The position numbers and the translations under genes were made by a program. This document shows, piece by piece, positions 24,623 through 32,630 of a stretch of 54,485 nt of DNA. The first letter of the stretch is position 1. Each line of letters opens with the position of its first letter. Source of the DNA: Salinicola halimionae (GTDB lineage Bacteria; Pseudomonadota; Gammaproteobacteria; Pseudomonadales; Halomonadaceae); assembly GCF_003206065.1 (NCBI RefSeq), contig NZ_PZJQ01000007.1, positions 83,655-138,139 on the forward strand. Reading direction: 5' to 3'. The notes under the pieces are model-generated. The model did not search any database, was not told where the DNA came from, and saw only the letters and a program-made list of their open reading frames with translations.

Positions 24623-25762
24623 ATGCGACAGGTAGAACGCGCGATTTTCGATCTGCGACGCGGCCTTCCGGTTCTGGTACGAGCCGCCCAGGGCGACGTG
24701 ATGGTTCACCCGCTCGAGGGCTGCGATGATGATGCCCTGGCAGCGCTGCACGTCTTCAGCGGTAATCGTCCCGCACTGGCGTTGACGCGCCATCGCCTAT
24801 CTCGGCTGGGCATCGAGTTCGAGCCGAGGGTCGGACTGATACCGATCGACCCCGCCGACAGTGCCGAGGAGATCATAGCCAGAGCCAGTGCCGTTGGGCA
24901 TCGATTGACGCCAGATCGCCGGGCGGCCGCCGCCAGTGAGGGCAGCGTGGCAGCGCTGGACCTGATGCGCATCGGGCTGCTGATCCCGGCGGCGGTCGTC
25001 GCCGACATCAGCGATGCCCAGCGCGACCATGTCGAGACACTGGTTGCCGAGGGCACGGTGCTGGCCGTCGCTGCCGAACAGGTCTCGGAGTACGCCGACG
25101 CTCGCTCTCACTTTCTCAAGCGCACCAGCGACGCGGAAATTCCGTTGTCCCACGCAGAGCGCGCGAAGTTCGTGATGTTTCGCGAAGCGGACGGCATGCG
25201 GGAACATATCGCCATCGTCATCGGCGAACCCGCGGAGTGGAGCGATGCCGTCCCCGTGCGGCTGCACTCTGCCTGTCTCACCGGCGATCTCTTCGGCAGC
25301 CTGCGCTGCGACTGCGGCGAACAGCTGCGCGAGAGCGTGCGTACCATCGATGAACGTGGCGGCGGCGTGCTGCTCTATCTTGCCCAGGAAGGACGCGGCA
25401 TCGGCCTGGCCAACAAGCTGCGCGCCTATACCTTGCAGGATGGCGGACTGGATACGGTGGACGCCGATCACGTTCTCGGTTTCGGCAACGACGAACGCAC
25501 CTACGGCGTCGCGCTGGAGATGCTCGAACAGCTCGAGATCACTCGTATCGAGCTGTTGACCAACAATCCGGAGAAGATCGCCGCCATGGACCAGGGCGGT
25601 GTCGAAGTCGTCAACCGTCGCGGCGTCTACGGCAAACTGACCAAGCAGAACCGGCGCTACCTGGATGCCAAGGCCAAGCGCGCCGGCCACTGGCTGGAAG
25701 AGGTGCTCAACGATGGCGACGAGGGGCCGGTGACGCCACTCAGACGACCCGCGGCGCACTGA
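24623..25762 (+). CDS. GTP cyclohydrolase II with DHBP-synthase-like N-terminal domain
   Basis: 379 residues. The C-terminal half is a GTP cyclohydrolase II: zinc ligands Cys218, Cys229 and Cys231 in CLTGDLFGSLRCDCG, the phosphate loop YLAQEGRGIGLANKLRAY, catalytic Asp290/Arg292 in DERTYG, and LLTNNPEKI. The enzyme opens the GTP imidazole ring, releasing formate and pyrophosphate. The N-terminal about 165 residues resemble the DHBP synthase (RibB) part of RibBA but lack its usual acidic RE/DE active-site pattern near the start, so this half may be inactive. ATG 24623 has GAGGAG upstream. It resembles the long RibA type of alphaproteobacteria. It is divergent from the RibD-type reductase and convergent with the creatininase-family gene. 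A housekeeping ribBA is expected elsewhere, so it may feed this cluster. Confidence 0.9.
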   Translation: MRQVERAIFDLRRGLPVLVRAAQGDVMVHPLEGCDDDALAALHVFSGNRPALALTRHRLSRLGIEFEPRVGLIPIDPADSAEEIIARASAVGHRLTPDRRAAAASEGSVAALDLMRIGLLIPAAVVADISDAQRDHVETLVAEGTVLAVAAEQVSEYADARSHFLKRTSDAEIPLSHAERAKFVMFREADGMREHIAIVIGEPAEWSDAVPVRLHSACLTGDLFGSLRCDCGEQLRESVRTIDERGGGVLLYLAQEGRGIGLANKLRAYTLQDGGLDTVDADHVLGFGNDERTYGVALEMLEQLEITRIELLTNNPEKIAAMDQGGVEVVNRRGVYGKLTKQNRRYLDAKAKRAGHWLEEVLNDGDEGPVTPLRRPAAH

Positions 25763-25807
25763 GCACTGACTGAGCCAGCGCGACCTTAACCGGCAGAACC
25801 GTAGCCG

Positions 25808-26596
25808 CTAGCGCAGCGTCGCCAGATCGAAGCGGCCCGCCTCCTCGATGATCCGCGCCAGGCGATCGGCGAAATGGGAGACCAGCCGGCGGCCGGTCTC
25901 GGCGTCGGCCAGCGTTGCATTGCCGGTGACGCCGCTCGGGTGCAGATCCTGCGCCATCCAGGCGTAGCCGGCGTCCCCTTCCGGACCCAGCGTCGAACCG
26001 GCCTGTTCCTGCAGTCGGCCCGCGGACACCGCATCGGCCACATGCTCGGCGCGAACCTTGTGGGGCGCCAGATACAGCATCATCGAGGTTTCCAGTGCGC
26101 CGCCGTGCAAGCCGTGGCGCAACTCCTCGGCAGGCAGCGCCTGCGCTGGCGGCGCGAAGCGAAAGTAGTTGGCCTTGACCACCAGCATGGCGTGGGCCGC
26201 GCGCAGTTCGAGCGCCGCCAGATCGATCACCGCCTTGTTGCCACCGTGACTGTTGAACAGCACCAGCCGTCGAATGCCGGCACGATGAACGGCCTCGCCC
26301 AGCGACTCGATCACACGAATCGCCGTCTCCGGCATCAGGCTCAGCGTACCCGCGAAAGCGGTATGCTCGAGGCTCGAACCCAGCGCCAGCGGTGGCAGCA
26401 CGATCACCTTCTGTCCTGCCTCGAGCCGCTCGGTTGCCACCTCGAGCAGCCCCAGCCCGATATCCAGATCGGTGGAGAGCGGAAGATGGCTGCCATGCTG
26501 TTCGATCGCCGCCAGCGGCAACACCGCCACCGTCGCGTCGTCGACCAGCCCAGCGAGCTCCGTCGTGGTCAAATCCTGCCAGTGATGAACGCTCAT
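25808..26596 (-). CDS. Creatininase-family metal-dependent amidohydrolase
   Basis: Creatininase-superfamily hydrolase, 262 residues. Metal ligands are visible: Glu32 and His34 in AAIEQHGSHLPL, Asp43 in STDLDIG, His117 in FNSHGGN, and Glu169 in HGGALETS. The family includes creatininase, the mycofactocin peptidase MftE, and ArfB, which removes the formyl group from the FAPy intermediate of archaeal riboflavin/F420 synthesis. The last is relevant because a GTP cyclohydrolase II lies tail to tail 45 bp away. Its ATG at 26594-26596 overlaps the recD stop (ATGA), so it is translated as the fourth gene of recCBD. Whether it serves DNA repair or, more likely, the GTP-derived pathway is open. Confidence 0.88.
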   Translation of the reverse strand: MSVHHWQDLTTTELAGLVDDATVAVLPLAAIEQHGSHLPLSTDLDIGLGLLEVATERLEAGQKVIVLPPLALGSSLEHTAFAGTLSLMPETAIRVIESLGEAVHRAGIRRLVLFNSHGGNKAVIDLAALELRAAHAMLVVKANYFRFAPPAQALPAEELRHGLHGGALETSMMLYLAPHKVRAEHVADAVSAGRLQEQAGSTLGPEGDAGYAWMAQDLHPSGVTGNATLADAETGRRLVSHFADRLARIIEEAGRFDLATLR

Positions 26597-28671
26597 GCGT
26601 CACTCCCTGTCGAATCGGTCGAACTGGATGCCGGGATACCGTGCAGCAAGCGCTCGGCAATCGCACTTTCCCGCACCACCTGCCGCCCCACGGCCTCGCG
26701 CAGCTGGCGCTCGTCTTTCCCTCCTCGCGCCAGTGCCAGGGTCAGCCGCGAGCGCGCCCGGGTGATACCCGTGTAGATCAGCTCCCGGGTGACGATAGGG
26801 TTGGCCCGCCCCGGCAGCGCTAACAGCACATGCTCGAATTCCGAACCCTGCGACTTGTGCACGGTCATGGCGAATGCGGTTACCGCAGCATCGAGCCGAG
26901 ACGGAAGCACCTGTCGCACACCATCGCCCTGAGGGAAGCAGACTCGCAATCGCCCCGCCTCGTCGGTCAGTGTCAGCCCCAGGTCGCCGTTGTAGAGCCC
27001 CAGTTGCGGATCGTTATGGGTCACCATCACCGGGCGGCCGGCGAACCAGCCATCAGTGCGCGAAATCCAGCCCTGCTGCCACAATGCCCGCGCGATCCGC
27101 TCGTTCAATCCCTCGACGCCCCACGGCCCCCGTCGCAGTGCGCAGAGGACCTGAAAGCGACTCTGCAACGCCAGAATCGACGGTAGAGACCCTCCGTCCC
27201 GCAACGCCTCGAACAGTTCCCGATAACCCGACACCACGGCACGTTCGAACGAAGATGCATCGATATCCAGCATCGAGACGTCGGCAAAACCTGCTGCCAG
27301 CGCCTGGGTAAATGCCCGCCCGTCGCCGGCATTGGCAGCGCGGGCGAGCTCACCAATGCCGCTGTCAGCGTGAAAACGGAAACTCTTGCGCAGCATGGCG
27401 ACATGGTCGGCCAGCAGATTGGAATGATCAGCTGCCGGCAGCGGTTCCCCGGTCATGGTCTGCAGATAGTCACGGGTCGCCTCCGAGTAGCCAAGCATGC
27501 CGGCAGTCGGGGCGGCGCCCGGATCGATGACGTTCGCCCCGGCACACAGGTCGCCGAGCACCGAACCCGCCTCCACCGACGCCAGCTGATCCTTGTCGCC
27601 GAGCAGGATCAAGCGTGCGTCCGTCGGCAGCGCGTCCAGCAGTGCCGCCATCATCTCCAGATCGACCATCGATGCCTCGTCGACCACCAGCAGGTCCAAA
27701 CTCAACGGCTCCTCGGCGTTGTGACGAAAATGACGGGTATCCGGTCGCGCGCCCAATAGCCGATGGAGCGTCAACGCCTGCTGAGGTATCGCTTCACGCA
27801 CGGTCTCGTCGATGTCCAACCGGCCCACGGCGCCGGCAATGGATTCAGACAAGCGAGCCGCGGCCTTGCCGGTGGGGGCCGCCAGCCGGATACGCAGCGC
27901 CGCGCCACCGCCGGCCAGCGACTGCTGCTGCAGTAGCGCCAGCAGCCGTGTCACCGTGGTGGTTTTGCCGGTGCCCGGGCCGCCGGAGATGATCGTCAAT
28001 CGCTGACGCAGTGCCAATGCACAGGCCACGCGCTGCCAGTCGGGTTCGTCACCCTCGCGCTGGTTGCCGGCGAACAACGCATGCAGACGATCCGCCAGGT
28101 CGGCGGCGACCGGTAACGGCTCGCCCAGCCGCAGGCGAAGATGTGCCGCGACCCCGCTTTCGGCCTGCCAGTAGCGGCGCAGGTAGAGCCGATCGCCTTC
28201 GAGTACCAGCGGCGTGGCAAGGCCGACAGCGGCATCGCCGACAGCCACGGTAGGCGATTCGCGTAGCGCCTCGATCCAGTGCGCTAGCGTCACGCCCTCG
28301 AGCAGCGATTCCGGTAGCGTCACCGGCACATCCGTCTCGACGCCGCCATCCAGGGGCGGCAACGACAGTGCGGACCTGGGTGCGGCGAGAGCCCGCGGTA
28401 GCGACAGGCACACATGGCCCCGCCCGACCTGATGGCTGACCAGAGCCGCCGCCAGCCACACCAGCGGATCGCTGTGCGTTCCGACATCGTCATCGCGTGC
28501 GGCCAGGAAGATCGCGAAATGGCGATCGAGCTGTCGCAGCCAGCCGAGTTCGACCCACAGCGCCAGGGTCGCGAACAGCGTCTCGCGATCGAGCGATGAC
28601 GGTGGCAATGGTGATGGCGGCGCCGTATCGAGCGCCAGCGAGAACTGATCGTCGTGTCCGGTTCGACTCAT
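26593..28671 (-). CDS. recD: Exodeoxyribonuclease V alpha subunit
   Basis: 5'-3' SF1B helicase of RecBCD, 692 residues (E. coli 608). Walker A is ISGGPGTGKTTTVTRLL at about 235, Walker B LLVVDEASMVD, motif III LILLGDKDQLASVEAGSVLGDL, and the C-terminal UvrD-like motif VTAFAMTVHKSQGSEFEHV with ELIYTGITRARSRLTL. The N-terminal about 150 residues are the RecB-contacting domain. The gene overlaps recB at its start (ATGA) and the creatininase-family gene at its stop. Confidence 0.96.
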   Translation of the reverse strand: MSRTGHDDQFSLALDTAPPSPLPPSSLDRETLFATLALWVELGWLRQLDRHFAIFLAARDDDVGTHSDPLVWLAAALVSHQVGRGHVCLSLPRALAAPRSALSLPPLDGGVETDVPVTLPESLLEGVTLAHWIEALRESPTVAVGDAAVGLATPLVLEGDRLYLRRYWQAESGVAAHLRLRLGEPLPVAADLADRLHALFAGNQREGDEPDWQRVACALALRQRLTIISGGPGTGKTTTVTRLLALLQQQSLAGGGAALRIRLAAPTGKAAARLSESIAGAVGRLDIDETVREAIPQQALTLHRLLGARPDTRHFRHNAEEPLSLDLLVVDEASMVDLEMMAALLDALPTDARLILLGDKDQLASVEAGSVLGDLCAGANVIDPGAAPTAGMLGYSEATRDYLQTMTGEPLPAADHSNLLADHVAMLRKSFRFHADSGIGELARAANAGDGRAFTQALAAGFADVSMLDIDASSFERAVVSGYRELFEALRDGGSLPSILALQSRFQVLCALRRGPWGVEGLNERIARALWQQGWISRTDGWFAGRPVMVTHNDPQLGLYNGDLGLTLTDEAGRLRVCFPQGDGVRQVLPSRLDAAVTAFAMTVHKSQGSEFEHVLLALPGRANPIVTRELIYTGITRARSRLTLALARGGKDERQLREAVGRQVVRESAIAERLLHGIPASSSTDSTGSDA

Positions 28672-31600
28672 GAATCGGCCTCCGCTGGCTGCCGTCGTGT
28701 TTGTTGGATCAGCGCCCGCGCCGGCTCGGCGTCACCGTCGAGCCACGCATCCAACGCCTCGATCAACGCCCGCGACGGGCGACGATAAAACACCCCGTTC
28801 GCCGACGAATCCACGACACCCTCCGGCGCATCCTCGGGCTCCGTAGAAAGCGACATCGTGGAAAGCTCTGGCGCGGCATCGGGCGCCTTGGAAATCGGCG
28901 CCTTGGAAAGCCCGCGCAGAAAAACATAGCAGGCGCCGCCGACGTGGCGGTCGTAATCGTAGTCTTCCAGCCGGGACTTGAGCAGTCGATGCAGCGCCAG
29001 CACGTAGAGCACGTACTGTAGATCGTAGCGATGGTCCACCATCGCCGCGGCCAAGCGCGCGCCCTGATAGTCCTCCGGATCATCGCCCAGATGGTTGGAC
29101 TTCCAGTCGAGCACGTACCAGCGCCCGTGCGCCTGAAAGACCAGATCGATATAACCCTTGAGCATGCCGTTGAGTTTGCGCGGCGCCAGCCGAGGACGCG
29201 GGCCTGGCAGCGGCTCGAACCGAGTGACGAGCCGATCCAGCGGTTCGCTCCAGGCCGCTGTCGCCGGAAGCCAGAATTCCAGCTCGGTGCGCCATGCCTC
29301 GAGCCGATCGAGATGCACCGGCTGCCCGTCGAGGTGGATCAACGGCTGTCGCAGTCGCTCCAGCAGCCACTCAAGCAGCAGTGGCGCCCACGCCACGTCG
29401 AAACCACTCGTCGCCAGTCGGCGTTCGACATCGCGGCGCAGCGTATCCGCATAGGCGGGATCCGCCAGGCGGTCGAAATCGAGCATCTCGAGCAGCCCGT
29501 GAAGAAAGGTCCCGGGGCGCGGGCCACGGGGGAATTCGAACAGCGAACGAATCCTGGGCCGAGGCACGGGGTCGCGCTCGCGGCTGACCTCGACGTCCAG
29601 CGTCGCGGGGAGATCTTCGCTGGCCGCGGCGGCGTCCTCGCCGATACCCTCGCCCTCGCCTCGCTCGCTTCGACCCGTATCCTGACGGGCGTCGGCGATC
29701 AGCGCGGTATAGGAGGCGATCCACCAGTCGTCATCGATCCGGCCCTGAAAGCGCCGCGCCGGCTTGGTTTCCGGGGCGCCGCTGGCCAGGCGCAGCCGGT
29801 GATCCGGCAGTTCCGGCGGTGGCTCGATCGCCAACCAGCCAGCCCGCTGGCCTTGCCGCAACCGTTCCAGCAGCGCTACACCGTCGTCTTCCTTCTGGCT
29901 GCCCAGCAGTCGCCCCAGGGCCGTTTCGTGCAGGCATCCGCTTTTGCCCCGGCCACGCCCCACATGCGCAACCCCCATCCGGCAAGCGTAGGCCGCACGG
30001 GTCAAGGCGACATAGAGCAGACGAACATCCTCGTCCAGGCGGGCCAGGTCGGCCTCGCGCGTCTGCGCGTCATCAGGCGAGGCCACCATCACGCTGCCTT
30101 CGCCCTCGGCCGGTCGCAGCGCCAGCAGCTTGGTATTTCTATCGGGTTCCGCCGGGCGGTGCGAACAGATGAACGGCAGCAGCACGATGGGATATTCGAG
30201 GCCCTTGGACTTGTGCACCGTGATTACCCGCACCAGGTCCTCGTCGCTCTCCAGGCGCTGGCTGAGTGCCTGACTATCCAGCGTCTCGACGCCTTCCTGC
30301 AGTGCGCGGTGCCACCAGCGCAGCAGCGCCTGCTCGCCATCGAGCCGCTGCTGGGCGTTCTGCGCCAGTTCGCCGAGATGCAGCAGATCGGTCAGCGCGC
30401 GTTCGCCGTCGGCGCGTTGGGCGAGTCGCTCGGCGATCCGAAAATCCCGCATCACCGCGCGCAGCATGGGGAGCACGCCACGCCGCTGCCACTGGCGATG
30501 ATAATCGCTGAATCGTTCGACCTCGCGCTCCCAGGCCAGCTCATCAGCCAGCAGCGGCTCCAGCGCCTGCGGCGACTCGTTCAGCAGTTTGGTCGCCAGC
30601 GCCGCCTTGAGCCGCGAGTCCTGACGCGGCTGTGCCACGGCTTCGAACAGCTGCAGCAGCTCGAACGCCTGGGGCGTATCAAACACGCTCGAACGCTCGC
30701 TCAGATAGACGCTGCGAATGCCGCCGTCGGCGAGCGCGGCGCGCACCTTGAGCGCCTCGCCGCCGTGACGGACCAGAATGGCGATATCGGCGGGTTTCAC
30801 CGCGCGCTCGCCGGTCTCACCGACGAAGCGCCACTCGCCTTCCAGCAGCCGCTGCACCTCGGCACGGGTCGCGGCGGCCATCATGTTCTGATAGTCGTTT
30901 CTGGCGTAGCGCTCGGTATCCGGCCACCACACCCCGAGCGCCTCGACCGGCTGGCCTTCGCGGTCGACCAGGCGCGTCGCCTTGGGGTTCGACTCGACGG
31001 CGACGAAAGGAATCTCGTCGCTGCCGAACGGCTGCGGATGGCGCAGGAACAGCGCGTTGGTGGCGTCGACCATGGATTGGGTCGAGCGGAAGTTGCGCAT
31101 CAGCGTGAAACGACTGGGCGTCGCCCGGCGCGCATCGAGATAGGTATGGATATCCGCGCCGCGGAAGGCGTAAATCGCCTGCTTGGGATCGCCGATCATC
31201 AACAGCGCGGTCGCGGCCGGATCGCTCTCCGGCGCGCGGTAGATGTGCGAGAAAATTCGATACTGGACCGGATCGGTGTCCTGGAACTCGTCGATCAGCG
31301 CTACTGGCAGCTCATGGCGGATGCGCGCCGCCAGCCGCAGCGCCGGACTGTCGGTCGCCGCAGCCGGTTGCGGGCGAGCCAGCGCGGCGTCGAGATCGTT
31401 GAGCAGATCCGAGAACTCCCACAGCCCCCGGCGACGCTTGTCGGCGGCAAAGCTCACCGCGACCTGGTCACGGGCGTGAACGAGAACCTGCCTGGCAATC
31501 GTGGCGAAAGGCTGACCGATGGCAGCGAGCCGATCGAGCAGCGCGAAGAAAGGGTGCGTTGGCGCGGTCTGCCCTTTGCTGGCGGCGGCCTTGACCAGCG

Positions 31601-32630
31601 CCCCGTCGAGCTTCTCCTGGCTCAGCCAGAATCGCCCGCTGCTATCGGTGATGCCGTCGCCCGCGCCGAAATCCCCCTGGGCCAGCCAGGTCTCGAACGC
31701 CGCCAGCCGATCTTCCAGCTCGTGGCTCTTGTAGCTGGTCTTGTTGAGCGTCTGGTTGCGAAACGCTTCCGCCATGAGCTCCGCGATGGCCTCGCGATCC
31801 CAGGCGCCCGTCAGCGACGTCTCAAGCGCCGCCCGCTCGTCCAGGCCGCTTTCCAACTCGGCGAACAGCGGGCCCAGCGCGCGCGGTGCTTCGACCTCTT
31901 CTCCCGCGACCCAGAGCGGCTGCGGCTGGCCATCCTTCAGCAACGGGCGCAGCGCCCCCGCAAGCGCCTCCGGCCCGCTCCACTGGGCGCGAATCTGGCG
32001 CTGCCAGCGTTCGTCGAGCGGATAGAATTCGCGCCGCCAGTAGTCCTCGACGGCCTGATTCAGCAGTGTCTGACCATCCTGCAGCAGTTCGGCGGAAAAC
32101 CGCGCGCCGGCATCGAAGGCGTGACGAGTCAGCATGCGCTGACAGAAGCCATGAATGGTGAAGATCGCCGCCTCGTCCATCAGCCTCGCGGCCTGGTCCA
32201 GTCGTCTGGCGCCACTGCGACAGGCTGCCTCGCCCGCCGTGACCAGCGGTTCGAGCAGGTCCGCCAATACCGCATCCTGTCGCGTCCCGGGACTCGCCAG
32301 CAGCCAGTCGCGGGCCTGCTTGAGACGCGCCCGAATGCGCCCGCGCAGCTCGGCGGTGGCGGCCTCGGTGAAGGTGACGACCAGAATTTCCGGCGGTGTC
32401 AGCGGGCGTGGAAAATCGACCGCTTCACGCCCGGGCAACGGCCCCAGTACCAGCCTCACGTAGAGCGCGGCCAGCGTAAACGTCTTGCCGGTGCCGGCAC
32501 TGGCTTCGATCAGATGATGGCCGGTCAGCGGCAGGCCAGTCAGTTCGAGCGGTACGGTCTCATCAGGCATTCGCGGGTCACTCATTGACTCGACCATGCC
32601 CTCGGTCGCTGGCTCATTCGAGTCGTTCAT
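28668..32630 (-). CDS. recB: Exodeoxyribonuclease V beta subunit (helicase and nuclease)
   Basis: 3'-5' UvrD-type helicase with a C-terminal nuclease, 1320 residues from ATG 32630, longer than E. coli (1180). That ATG overlaps the recC stop (ATGA). A frame reaching 32993 runs antisense-like through recC and was rejected. Walker A IEASAGTGKTFTLAAL lies near residue 40, VALIDEFQDTDPVQY is motif II, MIGDPKQAIYAFRGADI motif III, and VITVHKSKGLEYPIVLLP motif V. The nuclease active site is GYIDLVFQAHGRWYVLDWKSN. The last about 100 residues hold a low-complexity linker with a duplicated SKAP unit (15-bp repeat near 28888-28917). RecBCD processes double-strand ends for recombination. Confidence 0.96.
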   Translation of the reverse strand: MNDSNEPATEGMVESMSDPRMPDETVPLELTGLPLTGHHLIEASAGTGKTFTLAALYVRLVLGPLPGREAVDFPRPLTPPEILVVTFTEAATAELRGRIRARLKQARDWLLASPGTRQDAVLADLLEPLVTAGEAACRSGARRLDQAARLMDEAAIFTIHGFCQRMLTRHAFDAGARFSAELLQDGQTLLNQAVEDYWRREFYPLDERWQRQIRAQWSGPEALAGALRPLLKDGQPQPLWVAGEEVEAPRALGPLFAELESGLDERAALETSLTGAWDREAIAELMAEAFRNQTLNKTSYKSHELEDRLAAFETWLAQGDFGAGDGITDSSGRFWLSQEKLDGALVKAAASKGQTAPTHPFFALLDRLAAIGQPFATIARQVLVHARDQVAVSFAADKRRRGLWEFSDLLNDLDAALARPQPAAATDSPALRLAARIRHELPVALIDEFQDTDPVQYRIFSHIYRAPESDPAATALLMIGDPKQAIYAFRGADIHTYLDARRATPSRFTLMRNFRSTQSMVDATNALFLRHPQPFGSDEIPFVAVESNPKATRLVDREGQPVEALGVWWPDTERYARNDYQNMMAAATRAEVQRLLEGEWRFVGETGERAVKPADIAILVRHGGEALKVRAALADGGIRSVYLSERSSVFDTPQAFELLQLFEAVAQPRQDSRLKAALATKLLNESPQALEPLLADELAWEREVERFSDYHRQWQRRGVLPMLRAVMRDFRIAERLAQRADGERALTDLLHLGELAQNAQQRLDGEQALLRWWHRALQEGVETLDSQALSQRLESDEDLVRVITVHKSKGLEYPIVLLPFICSHRPAEPDRNTKLLALRPAEGEGSVMVASPDDAQTREADLARLDEDVRLLYVALTRAAYACRMGVAHVGRGRGKSGCLHETALGRLLGSQKEDDGVALLERLRQGQRAGWLAIEPPPELPDHRLRLASGAPETKPARRFQGRIDDDWWIASYTALIADARQDTGRSERGEGEGIGEDAAAASEDLPATLDVEVSRERDPVPRPRIRSLFEFPRGPRPGTFLHGLLEMLDFDRLADPAYADTLRRDVERRLATSGFDVAWAPLLLEWLLERLRQPLIHLDGQPVHLDRLEAWRTELEFWLPATAAWSEPLDRLVTRFEPLPGPRPRLAPRKLNGMLKGYIDLVFQAHGRWYVLDWKSNHLGDDPEDYQGARLAAAMVDHRYDLQYVLYVLALHRLLKSRLEDYDYDRHVGGACYVFLRGLSKAPISKAPDAAPELSTMSLSTEPEDAPEGVVDSSANGVFYRRPSRALIEALDAWLDGDAEPARALIQQTRRQPAEADS

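Noticed and set aside
29031-32588. 1185-codon open frame on the plus strand opposite recB
   Set aside because: It is the antisense shadow of recB in GC-rich DNA: Arg/Gln/His-rich, no motifs, no ribosome site, fully covered by recB on the other strand.
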